Shown here: positions 7,945 to 17,939 of the stretch, in pieces
Numbering within the stretch: position 1 is the stretch's first letter
How the letters are laid out: the number at the start of each line of letters is the position of its first letter
DNA from: Selenomonas sp. oral taxon 126
GTDB lineage: Bacteria; Bacillota; Negativicutes; Selenomonadales; Selenomonadaceae
Reading direction: 5' to 3'
Assembly (NCBI RefSeq): GCF_001683335.1
Contig: NZ_CP016201.1
Location: 1,016,791-1,080,790, forward strand
Length of the DNA stretch: 64,000 bases
The notes under the pieces: model-generated
Seen by the model: the letters and a program-made list of their open reading frames with translations, nothing else
Databases searched by the model: none
Told to the model about the DNA's origin: nothing
Translations under genes and position numbers: made by a program

Positions 7945-8015
7945 AAAGCGCCCCTACCACCACACTGCGTGTGGTCCCCCTCCCCCCGTCTCGACGGGGG
8001 AGGCTGTGGGGCTTT
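7945..8015. repeat. Family 2 REP-like double hairpin, locus 1
   Basis: Outer arms AAAGCgCCCC / GGGGCTTT enclose two hairpins: CCACAC-tgc-GTGTGG and CCCCCG-tctcga-CGGGGG. The same layout with different stem bases occurs near 45631, 53378 and 56401. Confidence 0.8.
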
Positions 8016-8076
8016 CATTCTAGCAGAGCCTATCGTGCAATACAATAATAAAATGTGCGGAATGATTAAAATGATG

Positions 8077-8105
8077 TTGCGGAAAATGGAAGAAGCCCGT
8101 ATAAT
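8077..8105 (+). promoter_or_regulatory. Promoter of the ATP synthase operon
   Basis: TTGCGG (8077-8082), a 17-base spacer and TATAAT (8100-8105). It predicts a leader of about 250 bases before atpI. Confidence 0.65.
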
Positions 8106-8286
8106 ATGCGATAAGGGGTATGAATCGCATCATGACGCTTTCATAGTCCTGCCTTATGATATTGACGGAAAATTTCAAAAAACTTTTCACTTATGTATAC
8201 AGTTGTGGAAGGATTTTCATTTTTTGCGTCGAATGTTCTTAAGGGTACTGATATTCAACGAAGACGGCGACCGGCGTAAGACTCTG

Positions 8287-8314
8287 CGCCCCTTGTGGTG
8301 CAGGGGCGGTTTTC
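8287..8314 (+). promoter_or_regulatory. Terminator-like hairpin in the atp leader (possible attenuator)
   Basis: Stem CGCCCCT / AGGGGCG with an 8-base loop, followed by GTTTTC, about 50 bases before the atpI start. It lies downstream of the only clear promoter, so complete termination would silence the operon. Partial termination or a weak hairpin is more likely. Confidence 0.45.
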
Positions 8315-8361
8315 TTGCGTTTCTTGCAGGGATTGCGCCGTGGGACTGTCGGAGGAGGAAT

Positions 8362-8745
8362 ATGAGGCAGGTTTTATCGGCGTATCGGAGGCAGATCGGG
8401 CTTTCGCTTGCGGCGGCGGCGCTCCTCGGTGTGTGCGCGCTATTCCTTGCGGGGGAGTTGCGTCTCACGGGTGCTCTGCTCGCGGGCGAGGCGGCTGCTG
8501 CTCTGTACTTTGCCCAGCTGGCGCAGCGCCTCGTGCGTGCGGCACGGCTGGGGGCGGCGGGCACGTCGCAGGTGCAGATCGGGCTCGTGCTCATGCTCGT
8601 TCTGATCGGCGCTGTCCTATGGGCGGCGACGACGGCAGGTGCTATGTATTTCTTCGCGGCGGTGGGGGGATTCCTCCTCCTGCACGCGGTGATGATGGGG
8701 CAGCTGATCGTGCGGACGATACGCGCCGATAGACGGAACCGCTGA
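8362..8745 (+). CDS. atpI: ATP synthase subunit I (AtpI-like)
   Basis: A 127-aa membrane protein with four hydrophobic segments (about residues 12-30, 33-52, 71-88 and 93-112), positively charged at both ends, in the first position of the atp operon. AtpI proteins help assemble the c-ring and may carry magnesium. The family is poorly conserved, so the name rests on position, length and topology. The ATG at 8362 has a GGAGGAGGAA site. Confidence 0.8.
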   Translation: MRQVLSAYRRQIGLSLAAAALLGVCALFLAGELRLTGALLAGEAAAALYFAQLAQRLVRAARLGAAGTSQVQIGLVLMLVLIGAVLWAATTAGAMYFFAAVGGFLLLHAVMMGQLIVRTIRADRRNR

Positions 8746-8797
8746 TTGGCGGTTCGGTAGGTAACTGGGGGACATCCCCCCGAGGGAGGTAGAGGTT

Positions 8798-9475
8798 ATG
8801 CACGAAATCGGTGTTCGCGAGGCAGTGCAGATCGCCGGATTTACCTTCAATTCGCAGACGCTGGTGATGACGTGGATCTCGATGGTCGTCGTCCTCTTCA
8901 TCGGTTGGCTCGCGACGCGCAACCTCAGAGTTGTGCCGACGTCGAACTGGCAGATGATGATGGAGACGGTGATCGAGGCGCTTCATGACCAGGTCGAGGA
9001 GAACATGGGCCCGCGCGGGCGTGGATTCCTGTCCACGTTCATCGTGTCGCTGTTCCTGTTCCTTCTCGTGTCGAATTGGATCGGTCTGATTCCGACGATG
9101 GCATCGCCGACAAACGATCTGAACACCACATTGGGACTGGCTCTGCTGGTCATTGTCATGATGCACGTCCTGGGGCTTGCGGTGAAGGGGATGCACTATG
9201 TGGCGCATTTCTTCCAGCCGGTCGCACCGTTCATCATCATCAACATTGTCGAGGAGGTTGCGAAACCGATCACGCTGTCGTTTCGTCTATTCGGCAACAT
9301 CTTGGCGGGTGAGATTCTCATTCACATCCTGCTGCAGCTTCTCGGGAATGGCTCCACCATCCCCTCGGTGATCTGGCTGGCGTTCAGTGTGTTCGTCGGC
9401 ATTGTGCAGGCGCTCGTCTTTACGATGCTCTCGACGGCGTATATCGGCGCCGCAATTAAGGGCGATGCCCATTAA
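8798..9475 (+). CDS. atpB: ATP synthase F0 subunit a
   Basis: A 225-aa integral membrane protein with about five to six helices. It forms the proton half-channels facing the c-ring. The signature PITLSFRLFGNILAGE contains the essential stator Arg. The TM helices NWIGLIPTM and the C-terminal VFTMLSTAYIGAAIKG are also typical. The start has a GGGAGGTAGAGG site. The gap to atpE is 230 bases, which is unusual for this operon and is filled by a truncated repeat (copy B). Confidence 0.97.
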   Translation: MHEIGVREAVQIAGFTFNSQTLVMTWISMVVVLFIGWLATRNLRVVPTSNWQMMMETVIEALHDQVEENMGPRGRGFLSTFIVSLFLFLLVSNWIGLIPTMASPTNDLNTTLGLALLVIVMMHVLGLAVKGMHYVAHFFQPVAPFIIINIVEEVAKPITLSFRLFGNILAGEILIHILLQLLGNGSTIPSVIWLAFSVFVGIVQALVFTMLSTAYIGAAIKGDAH

Positions 9476-9612
9476 CTCAGCGGCTCATTTTGGTGCATCT
9501 TTTTCGCCCTCTCTGCGTCGACAAATCCTCCGCATAGGTTCCACTATGCGTCCGGTTTGTCTTCTTGATAGGACAAAAAATCTGTGCCAATCTGAACCAC
9601 CTCGTTTAATGC
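9476..9612. repeat. Family 1 repeat, copy B (truncated, inside the atp operon)
   Basis: It lacks both terminal inverted repeats but keeps the internal two-step hairpin: outer stem GACAAA (9520-9525) / TTTGTC (9556-9561) and inner stem GCATAG (9532-9537) / CTATGC (9544-9549). The outer stem differs from the other copies on both sides, so pairing is kept. It begins at the atpB stop codon and separates atpB from atpE within one transcript. Confidence 0.75.
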
Positions 9613-9687
9613 TCATCACCCCAGACCGACGGCGGTCACTAAGCTTTCTCGTGCAACATGCACATCATCTAAGATTTTGTTCAATAG

Positions 9688-9957
<270 letters not shown>

Positions 9958-9999
9958 GCACTTGGAGACAGCACGGATTTTGCAAAGGAGGCATAGGAA

Positions 10000-10524
10000 T
10001 TGAGTGAAATTACGCAAGGACTGATTGATCTCAACGGGACGCTGCCTGTCCAAATCATCAACTTCCTGATTCTCGTTGCACTCCTGCGCGCGGTGGCGTA
10101 CAAGCCGATCGTCCGCATGATGGATGAGCGTAGGGCGAAGATCGCCGAGAGCATCGAAAAGGCGGACGCAGATGCGGCCGCTGCCGAGGCGACTCTCAAT
10201 GAGTACAAGGCGCAGCTCGCCGAGGCACGCACGAAGGCACAGGAGATCGTCGATCTCGCCGAGAAGCGTGCGAGCGAGGAGCGCGAGGCGAGCATCCAGG
10301 CGACGAAGCGTGAGATCGAACAGTTGAAGAAGGCGAACGAGCTGCAGATGGAGCGCGAGCGCGCCCAGGCAGTCGAACAGCTGAAGGCGGAGGTTGTCGC
10401 CCTGTCGCTCGCAGCAGCGGGCAAGATTATCCGGAAGAATCTGGAGGCAAAGGACAACGAAGCTATCATTGGCGAGTTTATCACAAAACTCGACGCGAAC
10501 AAGATTGGTGATGCGCCATGCTGA
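10000..10524 (+). CDS. atpF: ATP synthase F0 subunit b
   Basis: A 174-aa peripheral-stalk protein. One N-terminal membrane helix (about residues 15-33, VQIINFLILVALLRAV) is followed by a long charged coiled coil rich in Ala, Glu, Lys and Arg. The start is a TTG at 10000, set by AAAGGAGG at 9984-9991; no ATG is better placed. Its end overlaps atpH by 7 bases, indicating coupling. Confidence 0.95.
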   Translation: MSEITQGLIDLNGTLPVQIINFLILVALLRAVAYKPIVRMMDERRAKIAESIEKADADAAAAEATLNEYKAQLAEARTKAQEIVDLAEKRASEEREASIQATKREIEQLKKANELQMERERAQAVEQLKAEVVALSLAAAGKIIRKNLEAKDNEAIIGEFITKLDANKIGDAPC

Positions 10525-11057
10525 ACATGGAACTTGCACGCAAGTACGCACGCGCGATCTTCGAGCTTGCCTGTGAGGATCATGCGCTCAAGGAGTACGG
10601 CGCGGATCTGGGGAAGGTGCAGCAGCTCTATCATGACTGCCCGGAGCTGAAGGCGTATCTCTGCAACCCGAACATCCAGCCGGAGGATAAGAAGTCCCTC
10701 CTGAAGGAGGTGTTCGAGGGCGGCGTGCGTGAGACGGTGCTGAACTTCCTCCTCTTGCTCATCGACAAGCGGCGCATGATGGTGTTCGACGCGATCCACG
10801 CGATCTTCGGACAGCTCTCGAACGAGAAGCTCGGGATCGCCGTGGCGGATGTCACGACGGTGGACGCGCTCGCACCCGCGCAGCTGAAGGAGCTGACGGA
10901 GAAACTCGAACGCATCACGGGCAAGCAGGTATCCCTGCGCGAGCACCGCGATTCCTCGCTCATCGGCGGCGTGGTGGTGCGCATCGGCGACCGCCGCATC
11001 GACGGCAGTATCAAGGGACGTCTCGCAGCAATGACGGCAGAGTTAATGGCGAACTAG
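10518..11057 (+). CDS. atpH: ATP synthase F1 subunit delta
   Basis: A 179-aa protein linking the top of F1 to the b stalk. Its N-terminal helical bundle starts MELARKYARAIFELACED, and the C-terminal signature reads SSLIGGVVVRIGDRRIDGSI. Length and position between atpF and atpA fit the family. Confidence 0.95.
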   Translation: MLNMELARKYARAIFELACEDHALKEYGADLGKVQQLYHDCPELKAYLCNPNIQPEDKKSLLKEVFEGGVRETVLNFLLLLIDKRRMMVFDAIHAIFGQLSNEKLGIAVADVTTVDALAPAQLKELTEKLERITGKQVSLREHRDSSLIGGVVVRIGDRRIDGSIKGRLAAMTAELMAN

Positions 11058-11074
11058 CGGGGTGACAGCGAAAT

Positions 11075-12592
11075 ATGAAAATGAATCCGGAAGAAATTAC
11101 TTCCATAATCAAGGAACGAATCAAGAACTATGATGTCGATCTGAACGTCAACGATGTCGGCACGGTTCTTGAGGTCGGCGACGGCATTGCCCATATCTAC
11201 GGGCTGGACAAGGCGATGGCGGGCGAGCTGCTGGACTTCGGCAACGAGGTCTACGGACTCGTGCTGAACCTCGAGCAGGAGAGCGTCGGCGCGGTTCTGC
11301 TCGGCGGCGATACGGTCATCAAGGAAGGCGACACCGTGAAGCGCACGGGACGCATCATGCAGGTGCCCGTCGGCGAGGCGATGATCGGCCGCGTCGTGGA
11401 CGCGCTCGGTCGTCCGATTGACGGCAAGGGCCCCATCGACACGAAGGAGTTCCGTCCGGTCGAGTCGCCGGCACCGGGCATCGCGGACCGCAAGAGCGTT
11501 CACGAGCCGCTGCAGACGGGTCTCAAGGCAATCGACGCGCTCGTCCCGATTGGACGCGGACAGCGCGAGCTCATCATCGGCGACCGCGGCACGGGCAAGA
11601 CGGCAATCGCCGTCGATACGATTCTGAACCAGAAGGGGCAGAACTGTATCTGCGTCTACGTCGCCATCGGTCAGAAGGCATCGACGGTTGCGCGCGTCGT
11701 CAAGACGCTCGAGGACGGCGGCGCGATGGAGTACACGATCGTTGTCGCGGCAACGGCGGCGGACAGCGCACCGCTGCAGTACCTCGCTCCGTATGCGGGC
11801 GTTGCGATGGCGGAGTACTTCATGTACAAGGGCGGTCATGCGCTCTGCGTCTATGACGACCTCTCCAAGCACGCGGCTGCGTACCGCGCGATGTCTCTCC
11901 TGCTCCGCCGTCCGCCCGGACGCGAGGCATACCCGGGCGACGTGTTCTACTTACACTCCCGCCTCCTCGAGCGCGCGGCGAAGCTCTCCGACGCACTCGG
12001 CGCAGGCTCCATCACGGCACTGCCGATCATCGAGACGCTCGCGGGCGACCTTTCGGCGTACATCCCGACGAACGTCATCTCAATCACGGACGGTCAGATC
12101 ATGCTGGACACCGACTCGTTCTACTCGGGCATCCGCCCAGCGATCAGCGTCGGTCTCTCGGTCTCCCGTGTCGGCGGCTCCGCACAGATCAAGGCGATGA
12201 AGCAGGTCGCGGGCACGATGCGTCTGGATCTGGCGCAGTACCGCGAGCTGGCGGCATTTGCCCAGTTCGGCTCCGACCTCGACAAGGCGACGAAGGCACA
12301 GCTCGACCGCGGCGCACGCATGGTCGAGACGCTGAAGCAGGCGCAGTACAGCCCGCTCTCCGTTGCCGAGCAGGTGCTTGTCATCTTCACGGCGGTGCGC
12401 GGACACCTCACGGATATCCCCGTGGGCAAGGTTGTCACGTTCCACACGGACTTCCTCAAGTTCATGCGTTCCTCGCATCCCGAGATCGCGTCGGCGATTA
12501 CGTCGCAGCAGAAGCTCGACGATGCGCTTGAGGCGAACATCACGGCGGCGATTGCGGAGTTCAAGGACACCATCTCCTACAAAGAAGCGTAA
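11075..12592 (+). CDS. atpA: ATP synthase F1 subunit alpha
   Basis: The 505-aa non-catalytic nucleotide-binding subunit of F1. Walker A is GDRGTGKT at residues 169-176. [17 protein letters not shown] is the ATPase alpha/beta signature. The N-terminal beta barrel and C-terminal helical domain are complete. It starts 17 bases after atpH. Confidence 0.98.
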   Translation: MKMNPEEITSIIKERIKNYDVDLNVNDVGTVLEVGDGIAHIYGLDKAMAGELLDFGNEVYGLVLNLEQESVGAVLLGGDTVIKEGDTVKRTGRIMQVPVGEAMIGRVVDALGRPIDGKGPIDTKEFRPVESPAPGIADRKSVHEPLQTGLKAIDALVPIGRGQRELIIGDRGTGKTAIAVDTILNQKGQNCICVYVAIGQKASTVARVVKTLEDGGAMEYTIVVAATAADSAPLQYLAPYAGVAMAEYFMYKGGHALCVYDDLSKHAAAYRAMSLLLRRPPGREAYPGDVFYLHSRLLERAAKLSDALGAGSITALPIIETLAGDLSAYIPTNVISITDGQIMLDTDSFYSGIRPAISVGLSVSRVGGSAQIKAMKQVAGTMRLDLAQYRELAAFAQFGSDLDKATKAQLDRGARMVETLKQAQYSPLSVAEQVLVIFTAVRGHLTDIPVGKVVTFHTDFLKFMRSSHPEIASAITSQQKLDDALEANITAAIAEFKDTISYKEA

Positions 12593-12610
12593 GGGGAGAG
12601 GTGACTGTAT

Positions 12611-13462
12611 ATGGCAAATTTACAGGACATCCGCCGACGCATCCGCAGCGTCAAGAGCATCCAGCAGATTACAAACGCCATGGACATGGTCGCGACCTCG
12701 CGTCTGCGCCGTGCCAAGGAGGCGGCAAACAACAACCGCCCCTACGCCGAAAAGACCTCTGCGGTCATTCGGAGCGTGGCGGCTGCGGCAAGCGGCGTCT
12801 CGCATCCACTGCTTGAGCAGCACAGTGAGGGCAAACGCCTCATCCTTGTGATCGCGGCGGACAAAGGCCTCGCGGGTGCGTATTCCAGCAATGCTCTCAA
12901 GACGGCGATGACCCTCGTTGAGGATAAATCCAACACGCAGATCGTCACCGTTGGACGCAAGGCGCGTGATTTCTTCAAGAATCGCGGCTTTGACATCGTG
13001 CACCAGCGCGTCGGCATCAGCGAGCGTCCGAAGGCACGCCACGCACAGAAGCTCGCGGCGGAGCTGATCGGCGCATTCGAGGCGGGCGGCGTGAAGGAAG
13101 TCTACATGGTCTATACGCGCTTTGTCTCGGCGATCACCTGCGTCCCCGAGATCGTGAAACTCCTGCCCTTTGAGGCGGAGAGCGAAAACGCGGCGCACGC
13201 GCAGGCACAGTACATCTATGAACCGAATGCCGAGGAGGTGCTCGGGGCACTGCTGCCGCAGTACCTGTTCACCACCATCTATGCGGCGCTCCTCCAGTCG
13301 GCGGCGAGCGAACTGAGTTCACGCATGAACGCAATGAGCAACGCGACCGACAACGCAGGCGAACTCATCGGGAAGCTCGACCTCTACTACAACAAGGTAC
13401 GTCAGGCGGGCATCACGAACGAGATCAACGAGATTGTCGGCGGCGCCGAGGCACTCAAGTGA
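12611..13462 (+). CDS. atpG: ATP synthase F1 subunit gamma
   Basis: The 283-aa central rotor shaft. The N-terminal coiled-coil helix (DIRRRIRSVKSIQQITNAMD) and the C-terminal helix ending KVRQAGITNEINEIVGGAEA carry the family signature. The start ATG is 18 bases after atpA with a GGGGAGAGGTGA site. Confidence 0.97.
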   Translation: MANLQDIRRRIRSVKSIQQITNAMDMVATSRLRRAKEAANNNRPYAEKTSAVIRSVAAAASGVSHPLLEQHSEGKRLILVIAADKGLAGAYSSNALKTAMTLVEDKSNTQIVTVGRKARDFFKNRGFDIVHQRVGISERPKARHAQKLAAELIGAFEAGGVKEVYMVYTRFVSAITCVPEIVKLLPFEAESENAAHAQAQYIYEPNAEEVLGALLPQYLFTTIYAALLQSAASELSSRMNAMSNATDNAGELIGKLDLYYNKVRQAGITNEINEIVGGAEALK

Positions 13463-13492
13463 CATCCATGCACAGTGCGTACATGGAGGTAA

Positions 13493-14917
<1,425 letters not shown>

Positions 14918-14920
14918 CGG

Positions 14921-15355
14921 ATGGCGACCATCAAGCTGGAGATTGTATCTCCCGACCGCATGGTCTACGCCGCCGATATCGACATGCTCATCGCCCGCTC
15001 CACGGGCGGCGAGATCGGCATCCTGCCGAAGCACATCCCCCTCGTCACGGGACTTCAGCCGCATGCCATGAAGATTCATGTCGACGCCAAGGAACAGCTC
15101 ATCGCTGTGGCGGGCGGCTTCATGGAGGTCACACCCGAGAAGATCACCGTTCTCGCAACCGCTGCGGAGGAGCCGATCGACATCGACATCAACCGCGCGC
15201 AGCGCGCCTATGAGCGCGCACAGGAGCGCCTGCGCCTCCTGCACGAGAGCCCCGATACACAGGGCGGCATCATCGACGAACAGCGTGCCTCCCTCGCCCT
15301 CAAACGTGCTGTCGCACGTCTGCAGACGGCAAAAGCGCCCACACCGGGGGCGTAA
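14921..15355 (+). CDS. atpC: ATP synthase F1 subunit epsilon
   Basis: A 144-aa protein with an N-terminal beta sandwich (KLEIVSPDRMVYAADIDMLI, GEIGILPKHIPLVTGL) and a C-terminal two-helix arm that can inhibit ATP hydrolysis. It starts 3 bases after atpD and closes the operon. Confidence 0.95.
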   Translation: MATIKLEIVSPDRMVYAADIDMLIARSTGGEIGILPKHIPLVTGLQPHAMKIHVDAKEQLIAVAGGFMEVTPEKITVLATAAEEPIDIDINRAQRAYERAQERLRLLHESPDTQGGIIDEQRASLALKRAVARLQTAKAPTPGA

Positions 15356-15367
15356 GATTTGCAATGG

Positions 15368-15400
15368 AAACGCCCCAACCGTATTGGCTGGGGCGTTTTT
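15368..15400 (+). terminator. Terminator of the atp operon
   Basis: Stem AACGCCCCAACC / GGcTGGGGCGTT with a 5-base loop, then TTTTT. Confidence 0.85.
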
Positions 15401-15452
15401 GTACGTTGCTGTCGAATGATTGCAATTTCCTCCATGTTCTGATGCTCAAAAA

Positions 15453-15986
15453 CTATGAGCTTGCTCCTTGCTGCAGGGGATCTTCGCCGTATTGATTTTT
15501 TCCCGCAGTACCTTTCTTTACCGCACAGTAGAACCAAAAACCGGACTGTACATACGACAAAATCCGAAGGACATGCTCATCATCAATCGGGAGAGACACA
15601 ATACCAACAATTAAAATGAGGCGTGCCGCACCCGGACCATACCCTAGGTCTTCCAAACGGCGGACAGCGATACAATAATTCGCGATCTGGAAAACAAATG
15701 CGGTTACCATTGACAGGACTTCAAATGGCTTCGTGTCATCGAGCACGGCAAAAAGCAAGAAAAAGCAAGGGAACGCCAGACCCGCTAACACAAATGATCT
15801 CTTGATAAATCTTTTTCGATTCAAACGCCCATGAAGCTTGAAAAAATTCTCTATAATGCCCTCGTCCGGTTTACGCGGAGTGCCGCTCATTTGTGTATGC
15901 ACCTCAGATGTGGCAATCGCTGAGCCGCACGCCCGACAATACTTTGTACCATCCTCAACAGGATTTCCGCAATTTTTGCAAAACAT
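15453..15986 (-). CDS. Zinc-ribbon plus DUF805-like membrane protein
   Basis: A 177-aa protein. Residues 1-24 form a zinc ribbon with two Cys pairs (MFCKNCGN...KYCRACG). Residues about 50-165 resemble DUF805: a start like FFKLHGRLNRKRF, a membrane helix (FVLAGLAFPCFFLLFAVL), the motif AVRRLEDLGYG close to the DUF805 signature, and two further hydrophobic stretches. The start was chosen at 15986 because AAGGAG lies upstream; the longer frame has no ribosome site. Function unknown; it is probably cytoplasmic-membrane anchored. Confidence 0.75.
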   Translation of the reverse strand: MFCKNCGNPVEDGTKYCRACGSAIATSEVHTQMSGTPRKPDEGIIENFFKLHGRLNRKRFIKRSFVLAGLAFPCFFLLFAVLDDTKPFEVLSMVTAFVFQIANYCIAVRRLEDLGYGPGAARLILIVGIVSLPIDDEHVLRILSYVQSGFWFYCAVKKGTAGKNQYGEDPLQQGASS

Positions 15987-16024
15987 TTTCCATCGACTCC
16001 TTCTGTCATACAAGGGCGGTTTTG

Positions 16025-16273
16025 TTATACAGACGTCGGAGCAGAAACGGAGCCGTCATAGAGCTCGTGTGGAGCAATGTCTCTGCCATTTTTCCATTCG
16101 ACAGTGAAGTCATTGACAAAGACCTGTTTGAACTCTTCCATGTTTTTGAGCGGGGTAAAAAAGGGGATGTCCAAATAGGGCTTTACATCGAAGTGTCGGT
16201 GCTCCCCGTTGGAGAAAGTCACGCTCAGGATATAATTACTTAGGGGCTTTACAGCGATAGGGTGGATTCGCAT
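16025..16273 (-). CDS. DUF2442-like protein
   Basis: An 82-aa protein: MRIHPIAVKPLSNYILSVTF followed by SNGEHRHFDVKPYLDIPFF and EFKQVFVNDFTVEWKNGRDI, the pattern of DUF2442. The domain is often encoded beside DUF4160, as here, and the pair is thought to act together, sometimes described as toxin-antitoxin-like. Function unproven. The start at 16273 follows GGAGG. The preceding DUF4160 gene is deleted internally, so this may be an orphan partner. Confidence 0.75.
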   Translation of the reverse strand: MRIHPIAVKPLSNYILSVTFSNGEHRHFDVKPYLDIPFFTPLKNMEEFKQVFVNDFTVEWKNGRDIAPHELYDGSVSAPTSV

Positions 16274-16286
16274 AATGTACCTCCGA

Positions 16287-16409
16287 TCAGCGAAGTGGAT
16301 CAATGCGGAACGGGAGCTGCCCATCGAGCATCAGATCGTAGTTCGCGCGCAGTTCATCCTCGTGCATCATCGTCCACGCAATGCCTCTGAACATACAGAT
16401 AATGGGCAT
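16287..16409 (-). CDS. DUF4160 remnant with internal deletion
   Basis: A 40-aa frame: MPIICMFRGI, then WTMMHEDELRANYDLMLDGQ and LPFRIDPLR. Full DUF4160 proteins (about 80 aa) start with a similar M-P-x-I-x-x-F-x-G-I segment and end with a similar LPF(K/R)I-x-PL tail. Between them lies a His/Pro-rich core (PPHIHA-type), which is missing here while the frame is kept. It has a good ribosome site (AGGAAG) and promoter, so it may still be expressed. Likely non-functional as a DUF4160 protein. Confidence 0.65.
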   Translation of the reverse strand: MPIICMFRGIAWTMMHEDELRANYDLMLDGQLPFRIDPLR

Positions 16410-16449
16410 GGATAACACTTCCTTTGGGCGAGCCAATCATTCTATTAAA

Positions 16450-16478
16450 AGTATAATCGTTGCTCGTTCGTCGGTCAA
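16450..16478 (-). promoter_or_regulatory. Promoter of the DUF4160 remnant-DUF2442 unit
   Basis: On the reverse strand TTGACC (16473-16478), a 17-base spacer and TATACT (16450-16455). Confidence 0.7.
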
Positions 16479-16528
16479 TAGAACATACCAAAATCATTAT
16501 ACATCTTATCAGTGCCTCCCAAAGAAAT

Positions 16529-16556
16529 TTGATTGATTGAAAAACGTAAATATGAT
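16529..16556 (+). promoter_or_regulatory. Promoter of the DUF4143-type ATPase gene
   Basis: TTGATT (16529-16534), 16 bases, TATGAT (16551-16556). The AT-rich leader carries two AAACTGA direct repeats before the AAGGTGG ribosome site. Confidence 0.55.
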
Positions 16557-16620
16557 AAACTGAAAATCACAAAAACGACAAACTGACTTTTATAAATTTG
16601 ACAAGGTGGAAACTAAAAAT

Positions 16621-17892
16621 ATGGATGGCTATCGCACACGCATTGCAGATGGTATGCTGGAGGGGCTTTTAAAAGCATTCGGCGCCGTCTGCATAGAGGG
16701 ACCAAAGTGCTGCGGAAAGACGTGGACAGCAACGAAAAACAGCCGCAGCAAATTTATGTTGGGTGACCCTGCGGGGAACTTTCAAAACAGAATGCTGGCA
16801 GGACTGGATCCCTCCATTGTGCTGCCCGGTGAGACGCCCCGCCTCATAGACGAATGGCAGGAAGTTCCGAGCATCTGGGACGCGGTCAGACACGAGGTGG
16901 ATGTCAGGAATCGGCAGGGGCAATTCATCCTGACCGGCTCGTTCACGCCGCAGAGAAAGGGCGTCATGCACAGCGGGGCAGGGCGCATTGCGCCGCTCCG
17001 CATGAGAACCATGTCGCTGTGGGAGACCGGAGACTCCGACGGTAAAATTTCTCTGCGCTCTTTATTCGCGCGAGACTTCACACCGCAGCTGACAGACGAG
17101 GTAAATCTGGCAACGCTCGCGGGGCTGATCGTTCGGGGCGGATGGCCGCAGGGGCTCTCCGTGCCGACGGAGAATGCGCATTTGCTGCCGCAGGGATACA
17201 TCAACGCCATCATCGACGACGGCGCAAACCGTTTGGACGACATTCGGCGGGACAGCTCGAAGATGCTGCGCCTGCTCAAATCGCTCGCGCGAAATGAATC
17301 AACCACCGTTTCCAATAAAACGATCAAGCGGGATATCAGGGACGTTGACGGTGTGGACATCAGCGATCAGACGGTGTCCGAATATCTGGATGTCTTCCGT
17401 CGCCTCTACATCATCGAAGACCAGCCGCCGTTCAACCCCAATGTGCGTTCCTCCGTGCGCGTGAAGCAGATGAGCAAACGCCATCTGACCGATCCCTCCA
17501 TCGCATGCAGCTTGCTGGGGCTGGACGAGAACGGACTCATCTCGGATATCGAGACTATGGGCTTCTTGTTCGAGGCCCTGTGCGAGCGCGATCTGTGGAT
17601 TTACGCACAGGCATTGGGCGGCAAGCTGTTCCATTACCAGGACTATAAGGAAAAAGAGATTGACGCTGTCGTAGAAATGCAGGATGGCACATGGGGCGCA
17701 TTTGAAATCAAACTCGGCGCAAATCAGATTGATGCAGCCGCAAAAAATCTATTGGATATTCGCAGCAGGATGCTGAAAGAAGACGAAAGAAGGGCGCCGC
17801 AGCTTCTCTGCGTTATTTGCGGACTGACGAATGCTGCATACCGACGGGAAGACGGCGTCTGCGTCATACCGATCACATCGCTCAGACCGTGA
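16621..17892 (+). CDS. AAA_14/DUF4143-type ATP-binding protein
   Basis: A 423-aa protein. Walker A is GPKCCGKT near residue 27 (EGPKCCGKTWTA); the Walker B-like segment is RLIDEWQEVPSIWDAVRHEV; sensor-1 is GQFILTGSF. The C-terminal half is DUF4143: SDQTVSEYLDVFRRLYIIED (winged helix), then a PD-(D/E)XK-like fold with EIDAVVEMQDGTWGAFEIKL. Proteins of this class are common, highly variable and often mobile; some are suspected conflict or DNA-processing factors. I chose the ATG at 16621 because AAGGTGG lies 10 bases upstream. A GTG at 16606 is inside that site. Confidence 0.8.
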   Translation: MDGYRTRIADGMLEGLLKAFGAVCIEGPKCCGKTWTATKNSRSKFMLGDPAGNFQNRMLAGLDPSIVLPGETPRLIDEWQEVPSIWDAVRHEVDVRNRQGQFILTGSFTPQRKGVMHSGAGRIAPLRMRTMSLWETGDSDGKISLRSLFARDFTPQLTDEVNLATLAGLIVRGGWPQGLSVPTENAHLLPQGYINAIIDDGANRLDDIRRDSSKMLRLLKSLARNESTTVSNKTIKRDIRDVDGVDISDQTVSEYLDVFRRLYIIEDQPPFNPNVRSSVRVKQMSKRHLTDPSIACSLLGLDENGLISDIETMGFLFEALCERDLWIYAQALGGKLFHYQDYKEKEIDAVVEMQDGTWGAFEIKLGANQIDAAAKNLLDIRSRMLKEDERRAPQLLCVICGLTNAAYRREDGVCVIPITSLRP

Positions 17893-17939
17893 GATGCAAT
17901 CCACGCATCAAGCACTAAGCCCCAACGAAAGGAGGCATT

